Shown: positions 26,099 to 34,672 of the stretch, one piece after another
How positions within the stretch are numbered: position 1 is the first letter of the stretch
Layout: each line of letters opens with the position of its first letter
The notes under the pieces: model-generated
What the model was told of the DNA's origin: nothing
The model's input: only the letters and a program-made list of their open reading frames with translations
Databases searched by the model: none
Made by a program: the position numbers and the translations under genes
Assembly: GCF_002387245.1 (NCBI RefSeq)
Contig: NZ_DGLD01000002.1
Location: 124,001 to 188,000, forward strand
DNA: 64,000 nt
Source of the DNA: Brevundimonas sp. UBA4553
GTDB lineage: Bacteria > Pseudomonadota > Alphaproteobacteria > Caulobacterales > Caulobacteraceae
Direction of reading: 5' to 3'

Positions 26099-27492
26099 GC
26101 CGCTTCGGCGCGATTCCGTCGCGCCCTCAACCTCAACCGCATGGTCCGTTGGCTGCGCAGCGTCACCTGGTGGACGGGGCGCGGCTCGATCGGGGTGATG
26201 GCCTCGACCTCGGCGACTTTCAGGATTTCGGCCAAGGCGATGATCGCCTCCTGCATGGCGAAGGCGGCGCCAATGCAGATGCGTGGGCCGCTGCTGAAGG
26301 GCAGCCAGGCGTAGCGGTCGATCGACTTGCGGTTCTCGGGCAGGAAGCGTTCGGGGCGGAAGACGTCCGGCTCGTCCCACAGCTTCTCGTGTCGATGGAT
26401 GACCCATGGCGCGATCAACACGCTCTGACCCGCCTTCACCTCATGCCCGCCGATTTCGTCGTCCTCCAGCGCCTGCCGGATCATGGCCGGAGCGGGCGGG
26501 AACAGGCGCATGGCCTCCTCGATCACCGCGCGGTGCCAGTGCAGGTCGCGCAGGGTGGCCGCGCGGCGATCCCAGCCGTCGGCCTCGGCCTTGAGCAACG
26601 AAGCCACACGCGCGTCGCGGCTGATCAGGTGCAGGGTCCAGCCCAGGGTTCGGGCCGTCGTCTCATGTCCCGCCAGGATGAAGGTCAGGATGTTGGACGC
26701 GACCTCGTGGTCGGACAGACCCGCGCCGTCGCCTTCCTCGTCGCGAGCGCTGAGCAGGGCGGTCAGCAGGTCCTCGGGCGCGTCGTCGTCCTGTTCGATC
26801 CGTGCGCGGCGGCGCGCCACCAGGGCATCGACCCTTTCCTTGAAGAAGCGCGCGTCGCCGCCTGCCGCCACCCGCCCCAGGCGCGGAATCCAGTCTGGGG
26901 CCTTGAGCGCGTCCAGAGGGCTGATCCGCGCCCCGACCGCCAGGAAATGGTTCAGCGCCTTTTCGAACCCCGCTGCATCCCCGTCCAGATCGTCCGAGAA
27001 CAGCGTCGCCGACAGGATGTCGAAGGTCAGGCCGCTCATCTCGCTGTCGATGTTCAGCACGCGCGCGCCATGCTCCAGTCGCCAGCCCTCGACCCGGCGG
27101 CGGCAGACCCGGTCCATGGCCTCGGCCGTGCGCGCCGTATGAGCGGGAGTAAACAAGGGAGCCATGATGCGTCGCGCGCGCCGCCACTGTTCGCCTTCGG
27201 TCAGCAGCAGCCCGTCCGCCAGCATGGGGCCCAGCACCCGCCGTTGCAGATCGCCCTTCACATAGTTGGCGGCGTTGTCGGTCAGGACGTGACGCACGCC
27301 CGCCGGGTCGCTGACCACCAGCGAGCGGCCCAGCGGAGACTGGCCGGAGATGTAGAGTTCCTTGAAATGCGCCTCGCCCCAGATGGCGAGGGGATCCCGC
27401 CAGCTCTGCCAGAGGAACGGCAGCAGGCTGAGCCGTTCCGTCCGGCGCGGGGGCGTCCAAGGTCGAAAGGTCGAGGCGGCGTCGTCGGTCAT
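26095..27492 (-). CDS. Cytochrome P450
   Basis: This 465-residue soluble P450 has the I-helix AGHETTA (274-280), the K-helix EEAMR (325-329), the PERF-like FRPERFLPE, and the heme loop FSSGPRICIG with proximal Cys at 406. The arrangement resembles CYP102-like or fatty-acid hydroxylase single-domain enzymes more than CYP101 types. No reductase or ferredoxin gene is adjacent, so electron partners lie elsewhere. The substrate is unknown. A dyad at 27526-27541 in the upstream region may be an operator. Confidence 0.92.
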   Translation of the reverse strand: MTDDAASTFRPWTPPRRTERLSLLPFLWQSWRDPLAIWGEAHFKELYISGQSPLGRSLVVSDPAGVRHVLTDNAANYVKGDLQRRVLGPMLADGLLLTEGEQWRRARRIMAPLFTPAHTARTAEAMDRVCRRRVEGWRLEHGARVLNIDSEMSGLTFDILSATLFSDDLDGDAAGFEKALNHFLAVGARISPLDALKAPDWIPRLGRVAAGGDARFFKERVDALVARRRARIEQDDDAPEDLLTALLSARDEEGDGAGLSDHEVASNILTFILAGHETTARTLGWTLHLISRDARVASLLKAEADGWDRRAATLRDLHWHRAVIEEAMRLFPPAPAMIRQALEDDEIGGHEVKAGQSVLIAPWVIHRHEKLWDEPDVFRPERFLPENRKSIDRYAWLPFSSGPRICIGAAFAMQEAIIALAEILKVAEVEAITPIEPRPVHQVTLRSQRTMRLRLRARRNRAEAA

Positions 27493-27525
27493 GAAGCGCT
27501 CCTTCTCCGAAGCGCATCATAGTTA

Positions 27526-27541
27526 TTGACTAAGATGTCAA
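27526..27541. promoter_or_regulatory. TTGAC-N6-GTCAA dyad upstream of the P450 gene
   Basis: The dyad is centred about 41 bases before the P450 start, in the only A+T-rich stretch nearby, and its minus-strand TTGACA could serve as a -35 box. TetR- or MarR-type repressors often bind such sites. No regulator gene is adjacent. Confidence 0.4.
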
Positions 27542-27557
27542 AATAAAGGGCGAGGCC

Positions 27558-27908
27558 CTATTGAACCGCCATCGCCTTCTGCTGGGCTTCCAGCGCGCGC
27601 AAGCGGCCCTCGTCTGCGCGCAAGTCGCCGGTCAACTGACCTTTCAGGGCCGGATCCGTGGTCGTGGCCAGGAGGGCGCGGGTGTCTTCGACCGCCTGGC
27701 GGCGGGCGGCGATCAGGCGCGCCAGTTCCTCGCCAGCCTCAGCGGATGGCCGGGACGCCTGTTCTTCCTCGGTGGTCTTCAGCGCTGCGGCTTGCCGCGC
27801 CGCCGCGGCGTCGCGCAGCGCGTGCTGCACCGGGTCGCCGCCCTCGATGTCGCAGGCGGCCAGAAGGGCCGCGCCAGCGACAACGAAAGCGACGGCGCGC
27901 AGGCGCAT
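27558..27908 (-). CDS. Small lipoprotein, function unknown
   Basis: This is a 116-residue product. The lipobox is in MRLRAVAFVVAGAALLAACD, with lipidated Cys at 19. The remainder is a single charged, Ala-rich helix (AARQAAALKTTEEEQ, ARLIAARRQAVEDTRALLAT). Its ATG shares one base with the purL stop, so it is probably co-translated with purL. It belongs to no domain I recognise. Confidence 0.7.
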   Translation of the reverse strand: MRLRAVAFVVAGAALLAACDIEGGDPVQHALRDAAAARQAAALKTTEEEQASRPSAEAGEELARLIAARRQAVEDTRALLATTTDPALKGQLTGDLRADEGRLRALEAQQKAMAVQ

Positions 27909-30118
27909 CAGCCCTCGATCCAGTTCGGCATCCAGCCTTCGTGGATTTCGCGCAGGTGGGCGACGGGGATGCGGTACAACTCGCCCTTCGGACCCGAGGA
28001 GGCGAAGTCCGCGCCCTTGGCGACGCCGACGACCGAGGCGTGCAGACCGGCGTCCTGGGCCTTGGCGATCAGGCCCTCGGCGTCCGAGACGGCGACCAGA
28101 TAACGGGCCTGATCCTCACCGAACAGGAAGGCGTGGGCGTGGGCAGCGCTGGAGGCGTTAAGCTCGATGCCGACGTCAGACGCCAGAGCCAGGTCGGCGG
28201 CGGCGCCGACCAGACCGCCGTCCGACAGGTCGTGAACGACCGTCAGCTCGCCGGTCTCGATCAGGCCGCGCACGAAGTCGCCGGTCTTCTTTTCCAGCTT
28301 CAGGTCCACCGGCGGCGGGGCGCCGTCTTCGCGGCCCAGAACCTCGCGCAGATAGATGGAGGAACCCAGCTCGCCATGCGTCTGGCCGATCAGGACCAGG
28401 ACATCGCCCTCGACCACGCCGCCGAAGCCGGTGACCACGTCGTAGTTGGTCAGCAGGCCGACCGCGCCGACCGTCGGGGTCGGCGGAATGGCGACGCCGT
28501 TCGTCTCGTTGTAGAGGCTGACGTTGCCCGAGACGACGGGGAAGTCCAGCTCGCGGCAGGCCTCGGCCATGCCGTCGGTGGCGCGCACGATCTGGCCCAT
28601 GATCTCGGGGCGCTGCGGGTTGCCGAAGTTGAGGTTGTCGGTGATGGCGATGGGGCGCGAGCCCACGGCGGTCAGGTTGCGCCAGGCCTCGGCCACGGCC
28701 TGCTTGCCGCCTTCATAGGGGTCGGCCTGGACATAGCGCGGAGTGCAATCCGAGGTCACGGCCAGACCCTTGTCCGTGCCGTGGACGCGGACCACGCCGG
28801 CGTCGGCGCCGGTCGAGGAGTCCTGCAGAGTGTCGGCCATGACGTGACGGTCGTACTGTTCCCAGATCCAGCGCTTGGACGCCATGTCGGGGCAGGCGAT
28901 GACCTGGATGACCGCGTCGTTCCAGCTTCCCGGGGCAGGAACCTCGGCCGGGTCGAGGCGCGGCTGCAATTCCGGCTGGACCCAGGGACGGTCATAGAGA
29001 GGAGCGTCGTCGAACAGCGGGGCCAGCGGCACGTCGCAGACCACCTCGCCGTGATGCTTCAGCACCAGATGGCCGGTGTCGGTCGTCTTGCCGATGATGG
29101 CGAAGTCCAGGCCCCATTTCTGGAAGATGCGATAGCCGACGTCCTCGAAGCCGGGCTTGAGGACCGCCAGCATCCGCTCCTGGCTTTCTGACAGCATCAT
29201 CTCATAGGCGGTCATGCCGGTTTCGCGCTGGGGCACCTTGTCGAGGTCCAGCTCGACGCCGACGCCGCCCTTGCCGGCCATCTCGACCGACGAAGAGGTC
29301 AGGCCCGCCGCACCCATGTCCTGAATGGCGGCGACGGCGCCCGAGGCCATCAGCTCCAGCGTGGCCTCGATCAGCAGCTTCTCGGCGAAGGGATCGCCGA
29401 CCTGGACGGTGGGGCGTTTGGCCTCCGACTCGTCGTCGAACTCGGTCGAGGACATGGTGGCGCCGTGGATGCCGTCGCGGCCCGTCTTGGAACCGAAATA
29501 GACCACGTCGTGACCTGCTTCGGGCGCAGCCGAATAATAGATCTCATCGGCCCGGGCGACGCCCACGCACATGGCGTTGACCAGGATGTTGCCGTTGTAG
29601 CCCTTGTGGAAGTTGGTCTCGCCCGCGACCGTCGGCACGCCGACGCAGTTGCCATAGCCGCCGATGCCGGCGACCACGCCCTTGACCAGACGCTTGGATT
29701 TCTCGTGCGAGGGATCGCCAAAGCGCAGGGCGTTCAGCAGGGCCACCGGGCGGGCGCCCATGGTGAAGACGTCGCGCATGATGCCGCCCACGCCCGTCGC
29801 CGCGCCCTGATAGGGCTCGATATAGGAGGGGTGGTTATGGCTCTCCATCTTGAAGATGCAGGCGTCGCCGTCGTCGATGTCGATCACCCCGGCGTTCTCG
29901 CCCGGGCCGCAGATGACGCGTGGTCCCGTGACCGGGAATTTCATCAGCTGCTTCTTGGAGGATTTGTAGGAGCAGTGCTCGGACCACATGACCGAGAAGA
30001 CGCCCAGCTCGACCTGGTTGGGCTCGCGGCCCAGCCGGTCCAGCAGGACCTCATACTCGTTCGGAGCCAGACCGTATTCAGCGGCCAATTCTGCGATGGT
30101 CTTTTGCGGAGCGCTCAT
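27908..30118 (-). CDS. purL: FGAM synthase, synthetase subunit
   Basis: It converts FGAR, glutamine and ATP to FGAM together with PurS and PurQ. At 736 residues it is the small PurL, lacking a glutaminase domain. Motifs include MWSEHCSYKSSKKQL, the PurM-like VICGPGENAGVIDIDDGDA, GGYGNCVGVPTVAGE, and NLNFGNPQRPEIM in the second half. The partner genes purS and purQ are at 38.2 and 34.0 kb on the same strand, not adjacent. Confidence 0.95.
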   Translation of the reverse strand: MSAPQKTIAELAAEYGLAPNEYEVLLDRLGREPNQVELGVFSVMWSEHCSYKSSKKQLMKFPVTGPRVICGPGENAGVIDIDDGDACIFKMESHNHPSYIEPYQGAATGVGGIMRDVFTMGARPVALLNALRFGDPSHEKSKRLVKGVVAGIGGYGNCVGVPTVAGETNFHKGYNGNILVNAMCVGVARADEIYYSAAPEAGHDVVYFGSKTGRDGIHGATMSSTEFDDESEAKRPTVQVGDPFAEKLLIEATLELMASGAVAAIQDMGAAGLTSSSVEMAGKGGVGVELDLDKVPQRETGMTAYEMMLSESQERMLAVLKPGFEDVGYRIFQKWGLDFAIIGKTTDTGHLVLKHHGEVVCDVPLAPLFDDAPLYDRPWVQPELQPRLDPAEVPAPGSWNDAVIQVIACPDMASKRWIWEQYDRHVMADTLQDSSTGADAGVVRVHGTDKGLAVTSDCTPRYVQADPYEGGKQAVAEAWRNLTAVGSRPIAITDNLNFGNPQRPEIMGQIVRATDGMAEACRELDFPVVSGNVSLYNETNGVAIPPTPTVGAVGLLTNYDVVTGFGGVVEGDVLVLIGQTHGELGSSIYLREVLGREDGAPPPVDLKLEKKTGDFVRGLIETGELTVVHDLSDGGLVGAAADLALASDVGIELNASSAAHAHAFLFGEDQARYLVAVSDAEGLIAKAQDAGLHASVVGVAKGADFASSGPKGELYRIPVAHLREIHEGWMPNWIEG

Positions 30119-30164
30119 GGGCGGGGCTTCTAGCCGGGTCTGAGCCTCCTGTCAGCCCGTCCAA

Positions 30165-30962
30165 TCAGCGGCGGCGCTCGATCCCGCGTTTCAGGCCGAA
30201 GACGAGGATGACCGCGGCCACGACCAGCAGGAAGGCGGCGCCCAGGGCGGTGAAGCCAAGCATCGGATTCCGCTCCTGTTCCGCCACGAAGGCCCCCACC
30301 AGCCCCCAGGCGATCGGCAGGGCGTAGAAGAGCGTGCGCAGATAGAGGGTGACTTCGATCGCCACCAGAACCACCACCGCGATCGCGATGATGGCCCAGC
30401 CTGTGGGAGAGACGAAGGCGGGCAGGGCGTCCAGGGCGGTCGCCGTGGTGATCAGATTCAACGGCGCGGCGATCGTCAGCCAGCCCGCCAGCGCCGCCAG
30501 CGGCCAGATCAGGAACCAGCGATCGCGGTCGGCCACGCCGGTCGCGCGAATGGTCCCGGCGTTGACCAGCAACGGGACCAGCAGGGCCAGCAGGGAGGCG
30601 AAGATGATGACGACGCTGGCCGCCTTCAGATTCAGGGCGGCGGCGACGATCCACATGCCGATGCCGAACATGGCGACCGCCGAGGGCCAGCCCATGCGGT
30701 TGATCAGCACGCTTTCGCCCGTCTGCGGCAGGACCTGACGAACGGCGTAGGCCAGCAGGCCCAGGTAGATCAGCCCCCAGATGGAGAAGGCGTAGCCCGC
30801 CACCTGTAACGTCCGGTCGCCGTCCGCTGCAAACTCGGCCTGGGACAGACCGAAGCCTCCCAGGTTCTGCACGACCGGAACCACGACGGCGAAAACGGCG
30901 GCGGCCAGGACGACCAGGCGACGGGTGCGTTGGCGCGGCGTAGGACGTTCGACGGCGGACAT
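30165..30962 (-). CDS. Multi-pass membrane protein, possibly TspO/MBR-related
   Basis: This 265-residue protein has about eight hydrophobic segments and short loops. AGYAFSIWGLIYLGLLAYAV and the paired-helix pattern are reminiscent of the larger TspO/tryptophan-rich sensory relatives, but the similarity is recalled, not computed. It is the only gene between purL and the divergent small acidic gene. The ligand is unknown. Confidence 0.6.
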   Translation of the reverse strand: MSAVERPTPRQRTRRLVVLAAAVFAVVVPVVQNLGGFGLSQAEFAADGDRTLQVAGYAFSIWGLIYLGLLAYAVRQVLPQTGESVLINRMGWPSAVAMFGIGMWIVAAALNLKAASVVIIFASLLALLVPLLVNAGTIRATGVADRDRWFLIWPLAALAGWLTIAAPLNLITTATALDALPAFVSPTGWAIIAIAVVVLVAIEVTLYLRTLFYALPIAWGLVGAFVAEQERNPMLGFTALGAAFLLVVAAVILVFGLKRGIERRR

Positions 30963-31082
30963 TGCGGCGGCTCCGGCTCAGCTTCGCCGTATCTACGCAT
31001 CGGGGGTCGATTTGGTTCATCGGAACCGCTCGGCCTTCGTCCCGCTTAGGTCAGGAGAGACGCCACCCTAAGGAGACGCACC

Positions 31083-31325
31083 ATGGCCGACCCCGACAAT
31101 CTGCCGGAAGACCCCGCCCTCGACACCGACGAGGTCGACACCAATCGCGCCCTGGAGCAGGGCCTGGGCGTCGGCGCCCGCGAGCTGGCGGCCATTGGTG
31201 AATCGGGCGAGGCTGGCACGCTCGAGCGACCGCTGGACGAGGACGGCGAGCCGGCTGAACCTGAGATCGAGGTCGATGAACTGGGGCGGAGCGCCAGCGT
31301 GCTGGATCGCACCCGTAACTCGTGA
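31083..31325 (+). CDS. Small acidic protein, function unknown
   Basis: The product has 80 residues and a strongly acidic, proline- and glutamate-rich composition (PDNLPEDPALDTDEVDTNR, LDEDGEPAEPEIEVDELGR). It has no signal peptide, membrane segment or recognised domain and is probably largely disordered. AAGGAG lies at a good distance before the ATG, which supports it as a real gene. Confidence 0.6.
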   Translation: MADPDNLPEDPALDTDEVDTNRALEQGLGVGARELAAIGESGEAGTLERPLDEDGEPAEPEIEVDELGRSASVLDRTRNS

Positions 31326-31371
31326 CTCAAGGCCGCTTGACCACACCGCCGCTGCATCGTTCTCATGTTCC

Positions 31372-32454
31372 ATGAGCGATGTTCGATTGTCCGATTCTGG
31401 TTCGCTTCTCGCTAAGGCGAGGGCCGCTCGTGAACGGGCGGACTTCGCCGCTCTCGGGTTGGCCGCAGACGCCCTGCTGCGCCTGAACCCGCGCGAGCCT
31501 CGTGCCTTGGTGCTGAAGGGCGATGCCTTGGCCGGGCAGGGAGATCATCGCGCGGCCGCCAGCTTCTACAGCACCGCCCTGGCCCAGGGGCGCGCGGTCG
31601 CAGAGCCCTCGGCCGATTTACGCGCCGAGCTGGAACGGGCGGCCCGCGCCCAGGTCGAAGGCGCGCGACGATTTGAGACCGGACTGCGCGACGGTTTGCG
31701 ACAGCGGGGCTTCGATGCAGAAGCCTCAAGTCAGCGGTTCGCCGCTTCTCTTGACCTGATGACAGGGCGACGTCGGCTCTACTATCAGCAGCCCAAATTC
31801 TACATGTTTCCGGGCCTCCCCCAGATCGAGTTCCAGCCCCGCGATACGGTGGCCTGGTTGGCCGGAGTCGAGGCTGCGGCGCCCGCCATTCGAGCTGAAC
31901 TCGACGCGGTGCTCGCGGAGCCGTCGCTGTTCGCCCCCTATGTCGAAGACCGGGTCAATCGACCAAGGAACGATCAGGCCGGAATGCTGCACAATGCGGC
32001 CTGGAGCGCCGTCTTTCTGTGGAAAGACGGCGCCGAAGTTCCCGACATCGCCGCCCGGTGCCCCGAAACGATCCGCGCCCTCGCGGAGGCGCCCCTCTGC
32101 CGAATCCCCGGGCGTTCGCCCTCGATCCTGTTCTCTAGGCTTCAGGCAGGTGCGAAGATCCCGCCGCACCATGGGTTGATCAATCCGCGCTTGATCTGCC
32201 ACCTGCCGCTGATTGCGCCACCGGGCTCCCATTTCCGCGTGGGAGGCGAGGTCCGGGAGTGGCGGGAAGGTCAGGCCTGGGCCTTTGACGACACCATCGA
32301 ACACGAGGCGTGGAACGACAGCGGTCGCGACCGCACCATCCTGATTTTCGATGTTTGGAAGCCCGAGATCACGACCGAGGAGCAGGTCCTGATACGCGCC
32401 CTGTTCGCCACCATCGACGCAGCCGGAGGCGGAGCGCCGAAGCTGGGCGTCTAG
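31372..32454 (+). CDS. TPR-containing aspartyl/asparaginyl beta-hydroxylase-like dioxygenase
   Basis: From the ATG at 31372 the product has 360 residues. TPR-like helices cover residues about 10-75. The AspH/LpxO-type 2-oxoglutarate Fe(II) domain follows, with PPHHGLINPRLICHLPL (metal His at 266 or 267, Arg 273), DDTIEHEAWNDSG (metal His 311) and RTILIFDVW (2-oxoglutarate Arg 321). In this class only two His bind iron, as seen here. Substrates could be a protein or a lipid. A frame extension upstream to 31195 overlaps the previous gene and is not favoured. Confidence 0.85.
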   Translation: MSDVRLSDSGSLLAKARAARERADFAALGLAADALLRLNPREPRALVLKGDALAGQGDHRAAASFYSTALAQGRAVAEPSADLRAELERAARAQVEGARRFETGLRDGLRQRGFDAEASSQRFAASLDLMTGRRRLYYQQPKFYMFPGLPQIEFQPRDTVAWLAGVEAAAPAIRAELDAVLAEPSLFAPYVEDRVNRPRNDQAGMLHNAAWSAVFLWKDGAEVPDIAARCPETIRALAEAPLCRIPGRSPSILFSRLQAGAKIPPHHGLINPRLICHLPLIAPPGSHFRVGGEVREWREGQAWAFDDTIEHEAWNDSGRDRTILIFDVWKPEITTEEQVLIRALFATIDAAGGGAPKLGV

Positions 32455-32467
32455 GACGTGGAGTGAA

Positions 32468-32515
32468 CCTGAAGACAGCGCGCCGCCCCTTACGGAGCGG
32501 CGCGCTGTCTTCAGG
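32468..32515. terminator. Perfect 19-bp hairpin between convergent genes
   Basis: Bases 32468-32486 are the exact reverse complement of 32497-32515, with a ten-base loop. It can end both converging transcripts. The right arm covers the stop codon of the minus-strand lipoprotein gene (32511-32513). No U-run follows on either strand. Confidence 0.7.
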
Positions 32516-33161
32516 TCTTGGGCTTTTCGTCGGTATCGGTGTCGTTGATCGAAACGCGGACCGTCCCGTCGTAGGAGAAGGTGCGCAACTGCTTGGCCTC
32601 GACGCCGGTGTTGACGACGGCGGAGTACATGCCGACCGGCACGACCGAAGTGACGACCCCGATCTGGATGGCGTCGTATTGCTGGCCGACCAGTTCAGGC
32701 GCCGCCGTCACCAGCAGGTAGGCTTCGTTATGCCGCGGGCGGAACTGCACGGAGTAGACGGGGCCGCGATAGAAGTACTCGCGCCGCTCGAAAGAGCGCG
32801 TGACCTGTCCTTCTGCATCCAGAATTTCCACGCTGGGCGCGAATATACGCATCGCTTCCAGCGTGGAGCCGACGTTCAGCGTCTTGTCCTCGAAATCGGC
32901 GGGAAGCGTGTAGACCACATAGGGCAACGGACGGCCTGCACGGAGCAGGCACGGCGTTTCCGTGCCGACAGGGGAGGCGACCAGATGGACCGCCCGCTCC
33001 TTGTCCGGTGTCAGGCTGATGGCGCCCGACAGATCCGGCGCGACGGAGCAATCTGTCCGGACATAGGCCAGCATCGCCGGCGGAGGCGGAGCAGCGGTGG
33101 CGCAGGCCGAAGCCATTGTCCCGAGCAGGCCGACCGCCGCCAGAGCGTGAAGACGCGTCAT
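32511..33161 (-). CDS. Probable lipoprotein, function unknown
   Basis: This 216-residue exported protein starts with a lipoprotein-like signal (TRLHALAAVGLLGTMASAC, Cys at 20). The rest is beta-rich (YVVYTLPADFEDKTLNVGS, REYFYRGPVYSVQFRPRHN) and reminiscent of MalM-like periplasmic proteins. The stop codon lies inside a perfect hairpin. It follows the next lipoprotein gene by 11 bases and probably shares its transcript. Confidence 0.7.
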   Translation of the reverse strand: MTRLHALAAVGLLGTMASACATAAPPPPAMLAYVRTDCSVAPDLSGAISLTPDKERAVHLVASPVGTETPCLLRAGRPLPYVVYTLPADFEDKTLNVGSTLEAMRIFAPSVEILDAEGQVTRSFERREYFYRGPVYSVQFRPRHNEAYLLVTAAPELVGQQYDAIQIGVVTSVVPVGMYSAVVNTGVEAKQLRTFSYDGTVRVSINDTDTDEKPKT

Positions 33162-33172
33162 GTGCCCGCGCC

Positions 33173-33871
33173 CTATTGCAGGAGGCGGGCGGCCGTATCG
33201 GCCACCTGGTTCAGCGCGTCTTCGATGCCTGCTGCCAGACGCGTAGGATTTTCCAGCAACTCGGCGCGATTGTTGAACGCATACTCGGGATTCGGAGCCA
33301 GGGTGACGACCCCTTCGGCCGGCGCCAGCGGATTGTAGACGATGATGTTCTCCATCAGGGTCGAGCGATCCGACACTTTCACCAGCCGCACCTCGGCGCC
33401 GACGCTGGGGCGGAAGGGCTGACCGGCGCCCGACGACAGGTAGCCGTAGTGGGTCACCGAGACGTCCAGGTAGGCGTCCACGCCAGACGCGTCCGGATAG
33501 GCTTCCAGCAGGTCACGCTTATCGCGAGCCGTGCCCGACAGGGGCGCAACGTTGTAGCCGTGCGTCGACAAGGCCGAGGCCATGCGGCGTTCCAGCCGCT
33601 CTTCGGCGTCGAAGTCGATGCTGATCAGGGCGTCGTTCACGGCGTCCTGACGGCTGGCCTGGATGCCGGCGTCGACCAGGGCGCCGATCAGGCCGAAGTT
33701 GGAGCCGACCGAGGCGACTTCATAGGCGATGGCCTTTTCAGGCAGGGCGTCGTCCATCATCGTGATGGATTGCACGTTGTGCGCCGTCCGGTCGTAAGGC
33801 GTGGCCACATAGGGCGACGCGCACGCGCCCAGCGACAGGATCGCGGCGATCCCGAGAATTTTCTTGATCAT
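33173..33871 (-). CDS. Probable lipoprotein, function unknown
   Basis: This 232-residue product has a short lipoprotein signal (MIKKILGIAAILSLGACAS, lipidated Cys at 17). The mature part alternates helices and strands (DVSVTHYGYLSSGAGQPFRP) and has no recognised domain. It is the first gene of a two-gene unit with the lipoprotein at 32511. The pair could form one envelope complex; this is inference from operon structure only. Confidence 0.7.
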   Translation of the reverse strand: MIKKILGIAAILSLGACASPYVATPYDRTAHNVQSITMMDDALPEKAIAYEVASVGSNFGLIGALVDAGIQASRQDAVNDALISIDFDAEERLERRMASALSTHGYNVAPLSGTARDKRDLLEAYPDASGVDAYLDVSVTHYGYLSSGAGQPFRPSVGAEVRLVKVSDRSTLMENIIVYNPLAPAEGVVTLAPNPEYAFNNRAELLENPTRLAAGIEDALNQVADTAARLLQ

Positions 33872-33964
33872 TTAAAAGCCCCCCTTGGCTGTCGGCACAG
33901 ATGCCGCGCAGCCGCGAGGGCGTCAAGATCGGAAAACGAGGTCCGCTGAAAGCCCGTGAACGGA

Positions 33965-34627
33965 CTAGGCCGCGGCGTAGATGCTCTGGAACAGGGTGGC
34001 GCCGTCGGCGCTGCCCAGTTCGGCCTCGAAGGCGCGGTCGGGGTGGGGCATCATGCCCAGGACATTGCCGCGTTCGTTCTGGATTCCGGCGATGTCAGCG
34101 ACCGAGCCATTGGGATTGTCGACGTAACGGAAGACCACCTGGCCCTCGCCTTCGAGACGGGCCAGGGTCTCGGCGTCGGCGAAGTAGTTTCCGTCGCCAT
34201 TGCCCTGGGTCATCACGACTTCGCGCTGGCCCTGATAGCCCGAGGTGAAGCGGGTCTGGCCGTTGGCGACCGTCAGACTGATCGGCTTGCAGACGTATTT
34301 CAGACCGGCGTTGCGCAGCAGGGCGCCCGGCAGCATCCCGGCTTCGCACAGTACCTGGAAGCCGTTGCAGATGCCCAGAACGGCGACGCCGTCGTCGGCC
34401 GCCTTCTTGACCGCCTGCATGATCGGGGCCTGGGCCGCCATCGCGCCGCAGCGCAGGTAGTCGCCGTAGGAGAAGCCGCCCGGCAGGACGATCAGATCGA
34501 GGCCTTTCGGCAGCTCGGTCTCGGCGTGCCAGACCATCTGGACCTGTTCGCCAGTGGAACGTTCGACGGCGACCTTGCAATCGCGGTCGCAGTTGGAACC
34601 GGGGAAGACGATGACGGCTGCGCTCAT
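33965..34627 (-). CDS. purQ: FGAM synthase, glutaminase subunit
   Basis: This class I glutamine amidotransferase of 220 residues supplies ammonia to PurL. The nucleophile is C87 in VLGICNGFQVL and the triad is completed by H195 and E201 in MMPHPDRAFE. The start at 34627 (MSAAVIVFPGSNCD) has AGGAGG upstream and is preferred over an ATG at 34645. purS would normally be directly upstream, but is 3.6 kb away. Confidence 0.95.
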   Translation of the reverse strand: MSAAVIVFPGSNCDRDCKVAVERSTGEQVQMVWHAETELPKGLDLIVLPGGFSYGDYLRCGAMAAQAPIMQAVKKAADDGVAVLGICNGFQVLCEAGMLPGALLRNAGLKYVCKPISLTVANGQTRFTSGYQGQREVVMTQGNGDGNYFADAETLARLEGEGQVVFRYVDNPNGSVADIAGIQNERGNVLGMMPHPDRAFEAELGSADGATLFQSIYAAA

Positions 34628-34672
34628 GGGCGGGCCTCCTAGCACCCTTCGGGACGAATGTCAGGCGTCGCG

